A DNA stretch of 64,000 nt from CAVSUZ01 sp963795415. Its GTDB lineage: Bacteria > Pseudomonadota > Alphaproteobacteria > Acetobacterales > Acetobacteraceae. The notes below the pieces were generated by a model. That model did not search any database. It saw only the letters and a program-made list of their open reading frames with translations, and was not told where the DNA came from. The stretch spans positions 434,001-498,000 of the forward strand of contig CAWCHQ010000002.1 in the NCBI GenBank assembly GCA_963795415.1. Reading direction: 5' to 3'. Position numbers and translations under genes: made by a program. Position 1 is the first letter of the stretch. The number at the start of each line of letters is the position of its first letter. Shown here in pieces: positions 8,410 to 16,919 of the stretch.

Positions 8410-8580
8410 ATGCTGATCGATAAATACGTGCTTATCGTTGATGATTACAAGATCATGCTTGAGGCAATTCGTAACCTCCCCAACCAGATCGACTTCCACA
8501 GCGGCGAAGAAGCAACTGGCGGAGCACGCGCCCTCGCAAAGCCTAGGGCAGGAAAATTCGGCTTGGCCAGCTTCGATTGA
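8410..8580 (+). pseudogene. truncated cheY-like receiver gene
   Basis: The frame has a good GGAGAA ribosome site and encodes 56 residues beginning MLIDKYVLIVDDYKIML. It keeps the receiver strand-1 Asp pair (VDD), then HSGEEATGGARALAKPRAGKFGL, and stops at ASFD just where a CheY would continue into the phospho-acceptor strand. From memory, alphaproteobacterial flagellar CheY proteins read GKFGLVISDWNM here. The remaining roughly 70 residues (phospho-acceptor, Thr and Lys switch residues) are absent: only six bases separate the stop from the next frame. This looks like a deletion that removed the 3' half, leaving a non-functional remnant. Confidence 0.75.
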
Positions 8581-8586
8581 TCGAAG

Positions 8587-11325
8587 TTGTTCCAGTTCGC
8601 TCTAGCCTTTCTGTTCACTCTCGCCGCAGTCGTCAGTTCTGCCTTCGCGGATATTTCCGTCCACGCTGGTAATCATTCGGGCTTCGGCCGTCTCGTCTTC
8701 GATCTCGGGCCCTCCGTTACCTGGGAACTCACCCGCGGCGGCGAAAACACCGTTGAGCTCGACCAAGCCTACCCGATCGGGTCGATCCCAGACCTTCCCC
8801 GAAATTTCAAATCTGTCTCGGTCGATGGATCATCCCTGCACGTCACGCTCAAACAAGGCGCCAGCCTTCGTGTCGAACGTATAAGGGGGCTACTCGTCCT
8901 GGACGCTTTCGATTCGCCGTCTGCCAGCGCCAACACCCGCATCTTTGATCCGCAGCCGGCTCCCGCCGCGCCCCTGCTTCTGTCGCCCCCACCCGACCGG
9001 GGAGACGAGCAATCGCCGCCATCAACCCCAGACAGCCTCTCAACCCCGCCAATTCTATCCCTCCAGCCGACCCGTCCCCGTCCGGATAGCGGCGGCACAA
9101 CTAGCGTAGTCATTCCATTCGACCCGGGTGTGGGCGCTGCCGCGTTTGAAGCACCCGGCATCCTCATGATCGTGTTTGACACCGAACGTCCCATCGACAT
9201 GATGGACCTGCGGCAAGACCCTGTTTTCGGAAAGGCCACCGCCCATACCTTGCCCGGCGCAACTATTTTGCGCCTCCCGGTGGCTCCCAACACTTGGCCG
9301 GCACTGCAGCGTGACAGCGGAGGATGGCGCGTCAGCATCACTCGCCAGCCTTCACCCGTGCGCGCAGTCGGTTACAGTACTTCACCCAACCAGCTCTTGC
9401 TCTCCCTTCGTCAGCCGGGGCACATCGTAAAAATTCTCGACCCTACCACTGGGGCTGCCATCCTCGTCGGCACCGTACGGGGCCGCTCCGCCGCCGTGGG
9501 TACCCGCCGCTCTGCGCCTCAGTTCCTCCTTTTGCCCACCATCCTCGGAGTTGCGGTCGAGCCTTTCAGTGACCGCCTCACCCTCGAGGAGCGGCCAGAC
9601 GGCTTTTCTCTTACTATCCAAGGGACTGATCTCGCACTCACTCCCGAATCACCTGAACTGATCGCTCAGGCCGATGCCGCGGGCCTTACGACCCGTTTCG
9701 ACATCTCCCCGGAACCAGGGAGCACTCTGTTCCGGCAAATGCGGTCGCAGATGAGCAAAGCAGCTCTGGCTCCCCCTCTGGCCCGCGGTCCCCTCCAGCG
9801 TGAGGTGGCTCGCACCATGATCGCTCTCGGAATGGGACCGGAAGCGGAAGCGATGCTGCGGCTCGCCGCCTTGCAGGACCCCAGAGAAGCGGACATCGCC
9901 GACCATGGCGGGCTCACCGCAATGGCCTCCATTCTTGCTCACCGTGCCGATTCGGACGCTCTCCAGGCCCAGGATCTCTCTGGCACCGACGAAGTGACCC
10001 TGTGGCACGCCCTGTGGGAGTTGGAAACGGACCAAGACTCAGGACGCAGGCCCAAGCCTGGCCGCAACCTGGCCCCTCGTCCTTTCCTACGGGCCATCCC
10101 TTAGAACACGCCTGCTCCCCCTCGTCGCTGAAGGGTTGATCGACGCCAAGCAACTGGCCGCCGCCCAAGCCCTCTTGAAATCCGACCCGGACCCACCCGA
10201 GCTCGCCCTCGCTCGCGGCATGCTGGCGGAGGCGCAAGGCGACCCCAAGACCGCACTATCCATCTACAACGTGCTGACCCATCGGCCCGATCCGCTGGTC
10301 CGTATCCGCGCGGCCCGGCGCGCCATCGACCTGCGATTGGCCCAGCATATGATCTCTGAAGCACAGGCCGCGGACGCTCTGGACGGATTGGTCGCGGCCT
10401 GGCACGGCGGTTCGATTGAGCTGAACCTGCGCGAGCAACTCTCTGACCTTCGCGCCAAGAACGGCCAGTGGCAGAATGCGCTTGACGAACTCCGCTCGCT
10501 CGAGAACGATTTCCCCACCGAAGCGTCGGCGATCCGCGAGAGAAGACGCCAGCTTTTCGCGGCCTTTATTGCGTCGTCGGATGCCGCCAGAACTCTCGCC
10601 GCTCGACTTCCTCACGTTTGTACAAAGCAACACTGACGTTCAGCCAGACGGAGACGCCGGGACCGCTCTGCAGAGCAAGTTGGCCGACCGCCTTCTCGCC
10701 CTGGACCTTAATGATCAGGCCGCTTCCGTCCTGGATCGGCTGATGCAAACTGCCGGGTCCGACCAAGCTCGTGCCGAATACGGCGCGCGACTTGCCGAAC
10801 TTCGTCTGCATAGCCGGAATGCCCCCGCGGCGACCGAAGCGCTTGACGCATCCAATGCTTCCGATCTTCCGCCCGATCTCGTAGCTCGGCGCGCCCTGCT
10901 CTCCGCTCAGGCCTTGGCAGCCCAGGGCAAAGTCAGCGAGGCCACCGACCTTCTCAGGCCCTTGAATACGCCTGAAATCAGATCGCGCATTGGCCGACAT
11001 TCTGGAACGAACACAGGATTGGTCCGGCGCGGAGCATGCATTCGCCGATCTCGTCGCCCGCACTGTTCCTGCATCTGGCAGCCTCACAGACGGTCAGAAG
11101 AGAACACTGCTCGATCTCGCCACCGCTATGGCCCGCGCCGGCGACAGCACCGCTTTGTCAGACCTAGGTACACATGAACTGGATCGGATGGGAACTGGCC
11201 CCGTCTCGGACCTGTTCCGAGTGCTAACCAGTCAGTCGATTAACCACGTGGCCGATCTCTCCCAGGCCGCAAAGGATCTTGGGATCGAGCGCTCCCTCAC
11301 CGGTGACCTCAAAGCAATTCGCTAG
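8587..11325 (+). pseudogene. secreted TPR protein of flagellar cluster, frameshifted three times
   Basis: Reading across three frames reconstructs one protein of about 910 residues: a signal peptide (FQFALAFLFTLAAVVSSAFA), a beta-rich region with long Pro/Ser linkers to about residue 170, then a helical TPR-like C-terminal half rich in Ala and Leu. The frame changes are near 10030-10055 (frame 1 to 2, resuming at GPSLAATWPLVLSYGPSL), near 10585-10600 (to frame 3, resuming at LSPLDFLTFVQSN) and near 10975 (back to frame 1 at DRALADILERTQDW). The start is a TTG with a weak ribosome site, possibly a by-product of the cheY deletion just upstream. Similar TPR genes often follow cheY in alphaproteobacterial flagellar clusters. 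Confidence 0.75.
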
Positions 11326-11463
11326 ACCGAGATTTTCGGGCAGAATTTTCTGGCGCACCTGCCCCAAAACCCTCTTGCATTCGGAGACCGGTTTGCCCAT
11401 TTTCCGCGGCCTTGGCCAAGGGCAGCCGCCCGCAGGCCGTCTACTGGCAGGATTAGGGTAGCG

Positions 11464-11913
11464 ATGGACGCACTCACTCCTCTGGGGATGGTCTCGGACA
11501 TTCCGAGCAGCAACCAGACTTCTGATAGCGCGGAAGCGCAAAAGGACTACTTCGTCCAAAAGGACGGAGTGAAGTTCGCCGGAACTCACCTTCTGGTCGA
11601 TCTGTGGGGCGCTCGGCATCTCACCGACCCCGACCGGATCGCGTCCGCCCTGCATGAAGCTGCGGAGTCTGCCGGAGCAACCATCCTGCACAGCCATTTC
11701 CACCACTTCTCCCCCAACGGAGGCGTGTCGGGAGTCGTCGTGCTCGCGGAAAGCCACATCTCCATCCACACATGGCCGGAGCGTGATTTTGCCGCCATCG
11801 ACATCTTCATGTGCGGAACGTGCGACCCCTATCGGTCAATCCCCGCCTTGAAAGCGGCGTTCCAACCGGCCTCGATCCACCTGGGTGAGCAGCGGCGCGG
11901 ATTGATCCTCTAG
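11464..11913 (+). CDS. speD: S-adenosylmethionine decarboxylase proenzyme
   Basis: The 149-residue class I bacterial proenzyme makes decarboxylated AdoMet, the aminopropyl donor for spermidine. The self-cleavage site is LAESHISIHTWPE, with cleavage between Glu96 and Ser97, Ser97 becoming the pyruvoyl group. His98 and the following DIFMCGTCDP segment with Cys117 match the catalytic residues of the family. The first about 30 residues are an extension relative to short homologues, so a later start is possible. It is followed 18 bases later by speE, giving a two-gene spermidine unit inside the flagellar region. Confidence 0.9.
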   Translation: MDALTPLGMVSDIPSSNQTSDSAEAQKDYFVQKDGVKFAGTHLLVDLWGARHLTDPDRIASALHEAAESAGATILHSHFHHFSPNGGVSGVVVLAESHISIHTWPERDFAAIDIFMCGTCDPYRSIPALKAAFQPASIHLGEQRRGLIL

Positions 11914-11931
11914 TCCCGCGGCAGCCACAGA

Positions 11932-12801
11932 TTGACCACCGATACCTGGCTGAATGAAACGCTGTACCCCGACTGGGGACAGCGCTTCCTCGTGAAACGC
12001 GAACTGGCGCGCGTCCGAAGCGCCTTTCAGGACATCGTCATTTTCGAAAGCACCTCCCACGGTCGGGTCATGGTGCTCGATGGCGTCATCCAGATCACCG
12101 AACGCGACGAATTCGTTTACCAGGAAATGCTCGCACATGTTCCGCTTCTGGCGCACGGCGGCGCTTCCAACATCCTCATCATCGGCGCTGGCGATGGCGG
12201 CGTTCTGCGTCGTGTTCTCGCGCACCGGACCGTCAGCCGTGCCGTCATGGTCGAGATCGACGGTGAGGTCATACACCTTTCCAAACAGTTCCTCCCCGGC
12301 ATCGCCGGCGAGACCTGGTCCGACCCTCGCGCCGAGGTCATCGTTGGTGATGGCATCGACTACGTCAAGAAATCGCAGGACGCCTCCTTCGACATCATTA
12401 TTGTCGACTCCACTGATCCGATCGGCGTCGGAGAGGTTCTCTTTACCGATGAGTTCTACCTCCATTGTGCTCGCATTTTGACCGGGCGGGGTGTCGTCGT
12501 GAACCAGTGTGGCGTGCCCTTCATGCAAGCCAATGAGCTGGCGGAAACGAGTGCCCGCAGGGCCAGGTTCTTTCCGCATGTGACAGCCTATGTTGCTGCG
12601 GTTCCTACCTATGTCGGCGGCTTCATGACCTTAGGCTGGTCCGCGAAGGACTCTGCAATGGCAGCCCTCCCTCTGGACGAAATCCGGCGCCGTGCGGAGC
12701 GTGCAGGCCTGCTCGGAACCACACGCTACTGGACGCCCGAAATTCACGTGGCTTCCTTTCACCTCCCCCCCTACATCGCCGAACATATTCCCGCTTCCTG
12801 A
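11932..12801 (+). CDS. speE: spermidine synthase
   Basis: At 289 residues it has the normal length. The start is TTG. It transfers the aminopropyl group from decarboxylated AdoMet to putrescine. Visible features are the N-terminal beta domain with the LVKRELARVRSAFQDI strand, the AdoMet-binding loop IIGAGDGGVLRRVL at 83-96, the VMVEID strand and the catalytic Asp in IIIVDSTDPIG, the gate-keeping loop characteristic of SpeE. It lies directly after speD and converges with fliP, leaving 53 bases between the stop codons. Confidence 0.93.
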   Translation: MTTDTWLNETLYPDWGQRFLVKRELARVRSAFQDIVIFESTSHGRVMVLDGVIQITERDEFVYQEMLAHVPLLAHGGASNILIIGAGDGGVLRRVLAHRTVSRAVMVEIDGEVIHLSKQFLPGIAGETWSDPRAEVIVGDGIDYVKKSQDASFDIIIVDSTDPIGVGEVLFTDEFYLHCARILTGRGVVVNQCGVPFMQANELAETSARRARFFPHVTAYVAAVPTYVGGFMTLGWSAKDSAMAALPLDEIRRRAERAGLLGTTRYWTPEIHVASFHLPPYIAEHIPAS

Positions 12802-12854
12802 AATCCGGCCATTTCAACGCGAGCAGTGCGCGGGGTGCGCGGCGACTGAGAGCC

Positions 12855-13583
12855 TCAATGAAACCCTTGCACCAGGCTCCCAGCCACCAGCCGCCATCCA
12901 TCGACCAGCACAAAAAAGATCAGCTTGAACGGCAGGGACACGACGCTCGGCGGAAGCATCATCATTCCCAAACTCATCAGCACGCTCGCGATCACCATAT
13001 CGATTACGAGAAAGGGCAGGAACAGCAGAAACCCGATCTCGAATGCTCGCCGCAGCTCTCCCACAATGAAAGCAGGAATCAGTGCCCGCCACGGTGTCTG
13101 GTCGGGTACTGCAGGGGTAGGAAGTTTGGCAATGTCCAGGAACAGTCGAAGATCGGCCTCGCGTAGATTATTCACCATGAAATGACGGAACGGCTCGGCC
13201 GCCAGCCGCAACCCCTCCAAATCGCCAACGCGCCCCTCGCTCAACGGCAGAATTCCCGCGTTCCAGCTCGTCTGAAGCACGGGCTGCATCACAAAAAACG
13301 TCAGAAAAAGCGCCAGGCCGATAAGAACGACATTCGGCGGAGTGCTCTGTGTGCTGAGCGCACTCCGCAGCAACGACAGCACGATCACAATCCGCGTAAA
13401 CGCGGTGACCATCACAAGCAGGCTCGGCGCCAGCGAAATTACAGTCACAAGCGCCGTGATCTGCACGAGCTTGCTTGTGGCGCCCGGTTCGCCAGCACTT
13501 CCCAGATCGATGCTCATCGACTGTGCTGCTGCCGGCGCAACCGCTAGCGTCAGGACCGCCGCTGCAATCATGAGTCTCTTCAC
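12855..13583 (-). CDS. fliP: flagellar export apparatus protein FliP
   Basis: The 242-residue integral membrane protein forms the core of the flagellar type III export gate with FliQ and FliR. It has a cleavable signal peptide (IAAAVLTLAVAPAAAQ) and four hydrophobic segments, with the FliP signatures MVTAFTRIVIVLSLLRSALSTQSTPPN, FREFLF-like RLFLDIAKL and LIPAFIVGELRRAFEIGFLLFLPFLVIDMVIASVLMSLGMMMLPP. The start is GTG overlapping the fliO stop (GTGA). It is on the opposite strand to fliQ, fliR and flhB, so the export gate genes are split. Confidence 0.95.
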   Translation of the reverse strand: MKRLMIAAAVLTLAVAPAAAQSMSIDLGSAGEPGATSKLVQITALVTVISLAPSLLVMVTAFTRIVIVLSLLRSALSTQSTPPNVVLIGLALFLTFFVMQPVLQTSWNAGILPLSEGRVGDLEGLRLAAEPFRHFMVNNLREADLRLFLDIAKLPTPAVPDQTPWRALIPAFIVGELRRAFEIGFLLFLPFLVIDMVIASVLMSLGMMMLPPSVVSLPFKLIFFVLVDGWRLVAGSLVQGFH

Positions 13584-13918
13584 AGCGCCCGGGCTCCGGT
13601 CCCTTCCGGCTCGGATCGTGGCAGCCAGCCCACGACGCTGTCGCGCTCACCCCCTGTCAGCAAAAGGACCTGTCGGTCAGCGCATCGCACCAGGTACAGC
13701 CGTCGCCGTGAATCCAGCGCAACAACCTCTTGAACGGCGATTGTCCTCGCGGATCCCGGCGGACGTGTTGCCAGGCCGGCCAAATGAGCGCCGCGGCTGG
13801 CCGCCCAGATAAGGCCCAGCACAATGCAAAGCGCCGCAAGAGCACTCAATGTGGCGGTTACATCGAATGACATGCCCGACCTTTTGCCGTGCAACCGAAA
13901 CGCAAGCTGCTGCTTCAC
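13580..13918 (-). CDS. fliO: flagellar assembly protein FliO
   Basis: This FliO-type protein has one membrane helix (LSALAALCIVLGLIWAAS) followed by a basic cytoplasmic domain with ARTIAVQEVVALDSRRRLYLVRCADRQVLLLTGGERDSVVGWLP, the usual FliO beta repeat. FliO assists FliP complex assembly. The GTG at 13918 overlaps the stop of the upstream gene (GTGA), the same coupling seen at the fliO-fliP junction, and is therefore preferred. ATG at 13873, just before SFDVTATLS, is a shorter alternative. Confidence 0.8.
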   Translation of the reverse strand: MKQQLAFRLHGKRSGMSFDVTATLSALAALCIVLGLIWAASRGAHLAGLATRPPGSARTIAVQEVVALDSRRRLYLVRCADRQVLLLTGGERDSVVGWLPRSEPEGTGARAL

Positions 13919-14304
13919 CCAGGTGGCGGCAGACCGATCATTTCGCCTAACGATGCCAGCCCCGATCGCAAATCGATCAGTTCCTGGCGAAATTCACGTC
14001 CCTCTTCCAGGGGCAAATCCAGCGCCTTGGCACATAACAGGCCAACTTGTGTATCCAATCCCGTCAGGTCCAGGCGCCGCCCCGCTTTGGCGAGCGCGTA
14101 GGCAACCTCCACCATGCCGGCCAGTGATTTTGCCAGAGCGCGAGTACCTGCACTCGGCGTGTCCGGAAATATCCCGGTTTCCGATACCCCTTCGGCAGGG
14201 GTCAGAAACGGTGCCACGCAACCGCTTTGCATGAACCCATTTAAGCTGCCGAAGGTTAGCCAAAGGTTTCCGCAGCCGATGTCAGCTTTTAACCGCGCGT
14301 TCAC
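13915..14304 (-). CDS. conserved small protein upstream of fliO
   Basis: The C-terminal about 70 residues form a compact helical protein: MVEVAYALAKAGRRLDLTGLD, VGLLCAKALDLPLEEG, then ELIDLRSGLASLGEMI. I recall similar short proteins beside flgB/fliO in alphaproteobacterial flagellar clusters, but they have no known function. The start is uncertain. GTG at 14304 gives 129 residues but leaves only 24 bases to the divergent flgB start. ATG at 14232 leaves room for promoters. The stop overlaps the fliO start, so it probably leads the fliO-fliP transcript. Confidence 0.55.
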   Translation of the reverse strand: MNARLKADIGCGNLWLTFGSLNGFMQSGCVAPFLTPAEGVSETGIFPDTPSAGTRALAKSLAGMVEVAYALAKAGRRLDLTGLDTQVGLLCAKALDLPLEEGREFRQELIDLRSGLASLGEMIGLPPPG

Positions 14305-14328
14305 CAGTGCCCTGGCATTTTCGCGTCT

Positions 14329-14713
14329 ATGGACCCGGCACAGAACGCAATCTTCAGCCTTGCGGAAAGGCGGCTGAACTGGTTAGCCGACCGTCAGGGT
14401 ACTGCTGGCCCGGAATATCGCTAACCTCGATACACCGGGCTTTATCCCGCAGGATCAGCCTGATTTCGCCGCCAGCCTGTCACAAACAGCCGGGTTCTTG
14501 GCGCGCACCAATCCTGCCCACCTCGCCAGCGCTTCGTCGCCACAGGATCAGCGGCAGCCGTCCAGTTCCCGTTCGCCTGACGGCAATGCCGTCACACTTG
14601 AAGATCAGCTGGTCAAGGTCGCTGACACTGATACCTCCCAAAAAATTACGTCGGCCATATACCAGGAATATCTCAGTATGTTCAGCTTGGCGCTGGGGCA
14701 CACAAGTGGATAG
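14329..14713 (+). pseudogene. flgB: flagellar rod protein FlgB, frameshifted
   Basis: Two frames together give a normal-sized FlgB of about 127 residues. The first frame reads MDPAQNAIFSLAERRLNW then LADRQ; the second picks up LLARNIANLDTPGFIPQDQPDF, the conserved NIAN-x-DTPG core, and ends with QKITSAIYQEYLSMFSLALGHTSG. The shift is at the G-run 14397-14399, where one extra G puts a stop (TAA) eight codons later. Everything else is conserved. FlgB is the proximal rod protein and is essential for flagellation, so a real mutation would abolish flagella. A sequencing error in the run is the main alternative. Confidence 0.85.
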
Positions 14714-14724
14714 GCAGGTCCCGC

Positions 14725-15132
14725 ATGGATCTCGATAAGGCACTCTCGATCTCTGCAAGCGGCATAGCCGCGCAATCCTCAAGATTGCGCGTGATAGCAG
14801 AAAACCTTGCCAATCAGGATACGACAAGCTCCACTCCGGGCGGAGATCCCTATCGCCGGAAAACCATCTCGTTCGAGGATCGTATGGATCAGGCTCAGGG
14901 TGTGGATCGCGTTCAGGTTCAACGTGTCGGACAGGACATGAGCGATTTTTCGACTCGCTATGACCCGTCCAACCCGGGTGCCGACGCCAACGGATACGTT
15001 AAGCTTCCAAACGTGAATACGTTTATCGAAATGATGGATATGCGGGAAGCGGATCGCACATATTCAGCGAATCTGTCCGTCATGCAGGCGACCAGAAGCA
15101 TGCTGGATCGCACGATCGGCCTCCTGAAATGA
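14725..15132 (+). CDS. flgC: flagellar basal-body rod protein FlgC
   Basis: The protein has 135 residues, a typical FlgC. The N-terminal rod signature is LDKALSISASGIAAQSSRLRVIAENLANQDTTSSTPGGDPYRRK; the C-terminus has VNTFIEMMDMREADRTYSANLSVMQATRSMLDRTIGLLK. Both ends form the coiled-coil D0 domain of rod proteins. It starts 11 bases after flgB and overlaps fliE by ATGA, so flgB-flgC-fliE form one translation-coupled unit. The frame is intact, unlike flgB. Confidence 0.95.
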   Translation: MDLDKALSISASGIAAQSSRLRVIAENLANQDTTSSTPGGDPYRRKTISFEDRMDQAQGVDRVQVQRVGQDMSDFSTRYDPSNPGADANGYVKLPNVNTFIEMMDMREADRTYSANLSVMQATRSMLDRTIGLLK

Positions 15133-15425
15133 TCTCCGCTCTGACCATCCACCCTTCGGCGGCCGCAAATGCCTATACGCGGACGCAGCGAAGCACTGAA
15201 GATACCGGAACAGATTTTGGCACGGCCCTGCAGAACACCGTTCAGGAAGCAATTGCCTCCGGCAACTCGGCTGAATTGAAAGCTGCACAAGCCATCGCAG
15301 GAAAGGGCGACCTGACCGACGTGGTTACCGCCATCGCTCAGGCCCAACTCACCTTGCAAACTGCCACCGCTATACGAGACCGCGTCGTTCAGGCTTACCA
15401 GGATATTATGAAAATGCCGATCTAG
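15129..15425 (+). CDS. fliE: flagellar hook-basal body protein FliE
   Basis: The protein has 98 residues, the usual FliE size. FliE is the adaptor between the MS ring or export gate and the proximal rod. The C-terminal helices carry the family pattern DLTDVVTAIAQAQLTLQTATAIRDRVVQAYQDIMKMPI. The N-terminus is short and polar, with no signal peptide, as expected for a type III-exported protein. It overlaps flgC by four bases. A 74-base gap follows before fliQ. Confidence 0.93.
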   Translation: MISALTIHPSAAANAYTRTQRSTEDTGTDFGTALQNTVQEAIASGNSAELKAAQAIAGKGDLTDVVTAIAQAQLTLQTATAIRDRVVQAYQDIMKMPI

Positions 15426-15499
15426 GGCAGGCTCGCGCGACGCCAAAATGTCAGAGCGCATAAACCCGGCTCAAGAAGAGTAAATACTAGGAATAAACA

Positions 15500-15772
15500 G
15501 TGACCAGCGCCGACCTTGGCACGCTCGCCAGAGAGATGTTGCTTGTCGTCTGCATGCTGGGCGGCCCGCTGCTGTTGATCGGGCTCCTTGTAGGAATACT
15601 CGTCTCAATACTCCAGGCGCTGACCCAGGTGCACGAGGCCACCCTGGCGTTCGTTCCGAAGGCGCTCGCTATCGGCATTGCTCTGGTGCTGCTCGGGCCA
15701 TTCATGATGGGAACCCTCAACGCCTACGCACAGCGCATTTTCGACCGCATCATCGCCGTCGGTGGTTCATGA
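15500..15772 (+). CDS. fliQ: flagellar export apparatus protein FliQ
   Basis: The protein has 90 residues with two membrane helices: EMLLVVCMLGGPLLLIGLLVGILVSILQALTQVHEATLAFVPK and IGIALVLLGPFMMGTLNAYAQRIF. The QALTQVHEATLAFVPK loop between them is the FliQ signature. It forms the export gate with FliP and FliR. The start is GTG with AGGAA upstream. Its stop overlaps the ATG of a small frame at 15769. Confidence 0.93.
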   Translation: MTSADLGTLAREMLLVVCMLGGPLLLIGLLVGILVSILQALTQVHEATLAFVPKALAIGIALVLLGPFMMGTLNAYAQRIFDRIIAVGGS

Positions 15773-16149
15773 TGCCCGCCCTCGTCGAAAACCCTCATCC
15801 ACATCATCATTCGCGCGCCAGTATCCGGTCACAGGAAAGCCTTCGTGAACTGGCCACCCAGCCGGCCATTCCCGCGAAAGGGCTGCCCCCGCTAAGGCAC
15901 GGGATGGGAATCCATCGCACCCGTCACACGTGCGAGCCAGCCTCAACGGCGGCTGATACGCCTGGGTTCCGAAGAATGCCGTGCATATCGCGCATGGCCA
16001 AAACCCCCAGTGCGCCGGCGTGTTGGGGAGCCCGGTTGCCGCTCGGAAAACAACGAGTGACCCGTAATCCGAGGGGTTATGGGTATATCGCTCAACTGAC
16101 CGCGTATCGGATTTCTCTGAACGGCGATACCAGGCAGCCTGGTACATGA
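15769..16149 (+). CDS. uncharacterised or degenerate frame between fliQ and fliR
   Basis: The frame of 126 codons begins by ATGA overlap with the fliQ stop and ends by ATGA overlap with the fliR start, which is how a coupled operon gene would sit. However, only the first about 40 codons (to about PAKGLPPL) look like normal coding sequence. The rest is rich in Arg, Cys and Trp and resembles no protein I know. In related flagellar clusters fliQ and fliR are usually adjacent, so this may be a decayed gene or inserted DNA that keeps translation open between the two. An opposite-strand frame of 189 codons over the same DNA looks no better. Confidence 0.3.
   Translation: MMPALVENPHPHHHSRASIRSQESLRELATQPAIPAKGLPPLRHGMGIHRTRHTCEPASTAADTPGFRRMPCISRMAKTPSAPACWGARLPLGKQRVTRNPRGYGYIAQLTAYRISLNGDTRQPGT
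16128..16144 (+). promoter_or_regulatory. 17-base dyad directly before the fliR start
   Basis: TACCAGGC-A-GCCTGGTA is a perfect inverted repeat ending two bases before the fliR ATG at 16146. As RNA it could fold with a six-base stem and five-base loop covering the place where a ribosome binding site would be; no Shine-Dalgarno sequence is visible there. It could limit independent fliR initiation so that translation depends on the upstream frame, or be a protein-binding dyad. Both ideas are inference. Confidence 0.4.
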
Positions 16150-16913
16150 TATCCGTCAGCGAGCTCCCGACATGGGCCGCCGCATTCATAATTGTCCTCG
16201 CCCGCGCTGGATGCGCCGTCATGCTGCTCCCCGGCTTCGGTGAGGCCGATCTTCCCCCGGTCGTTCGCGCCGGGATCGCAGTCGCGCTTGCCGCAGTTCT
16301 ACTGCCCGTCATTGCCCCGCTTCTGCCCGCAAACACGCCAGACCTTCCGACCTACGCGAAAACAATCATCGCCGAGATCATCACCGGCCTCTGGCTCGGC
16401 TGGCTGGCTCGGGTGATCGTTCTTGCCTTGCCCATAGCCGGCCAAATCATCTCCTACATGTCCGGCCTCTCGAGCGTGCTCCAGTTGGATGCGGAAACAG
16501 GCCCCGGAACAACGGTTCTCGCCCGTCTCTTCTCATTGCTGATCCCCGTCGCCGTCCTCAACTCGGGGCTTTATGCCCTTCCTGTCACAGCCCTCGTCGG
16601 CAGCTATCAGCTTATCCCGCCAGGGTACCTGGTTCCGGCGCAGCTGGGCGCTGAGCAAGCCATCATCGAAGCCGCATCGGCTTTTGCTCTCGCTCTGCGA
16701 CTTGCCTCGCCGTTTCTGATCGCCAGCGTCGCCTGGTACACCGCCGTGGCCCTCCTGAGCCGGCTTACACCGCGGCTCCAGATTTATTTCGTCGCTGCGC
16801 CTGCCCAGATACTCGGAGCCGTTGCCCTGTTCGCCGCCCTATCCGGTATCATCATCACCGTTTGGCAGAACATGGTTGCCACTGATTTTGCATCTCTGCC
16901 CGGATTGCACTGA
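16146..16913 (+). CDS. fliR: flagellar export apparatus protein FliR
   Basis: The protein has 255 residues with six or more hydrophobic segments. Family features include WAAAFIIVLARAGCAVMLLPGFGEADLPPVVRAGIAVALA, the IIAEIITGLWLGWLARVIVLALPIAGQIISYMSGLS block and SPFLIASVAWYTAVALLSRLTPRLQIYFVAAPAQILGAVALF. FliR is part of the FliPQR export gate. The frame is complete. It is followed after six bases by flhB. Confidence 0.93.
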   Translation: MISVSELPTWAAAFIIVLARAGCAVMLLPGFGEADLPPVVRAGIAVALAAVLLPVIAPLLPANTPDLPTYAKTIIAEIITGLWLGWLARVIVLALPIAGQIISYMSGLSSVLQLDAETGPGTTVLARLFSLLIPVAVLNSGLYALPVTALVGSYQLIPPGYLVPAQLGAEQAIIEAASAFALALRLASPFLIASVAWYTAVALLSRLTPRLQIYFVAAPAQILGAVALFAALSGIIITVWQNMVATDFASLPGLH

Positions 16914-16919
16914 AAACCC

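Noticed and set aside
11326..11463. Riboswitch upstream of speD
   Set aside because: The 138-base leader shows no conserved SAM or polyamine-related RNA motif that I can recognise and no strong hairpin.
15767..16336. Minus-strand frame of 189 codons opposite fliQ-fliR
   Set aside because: It overlaps the well-supported fliR start and has low-complexity, Trp/Cys/Arg-rich sequence.
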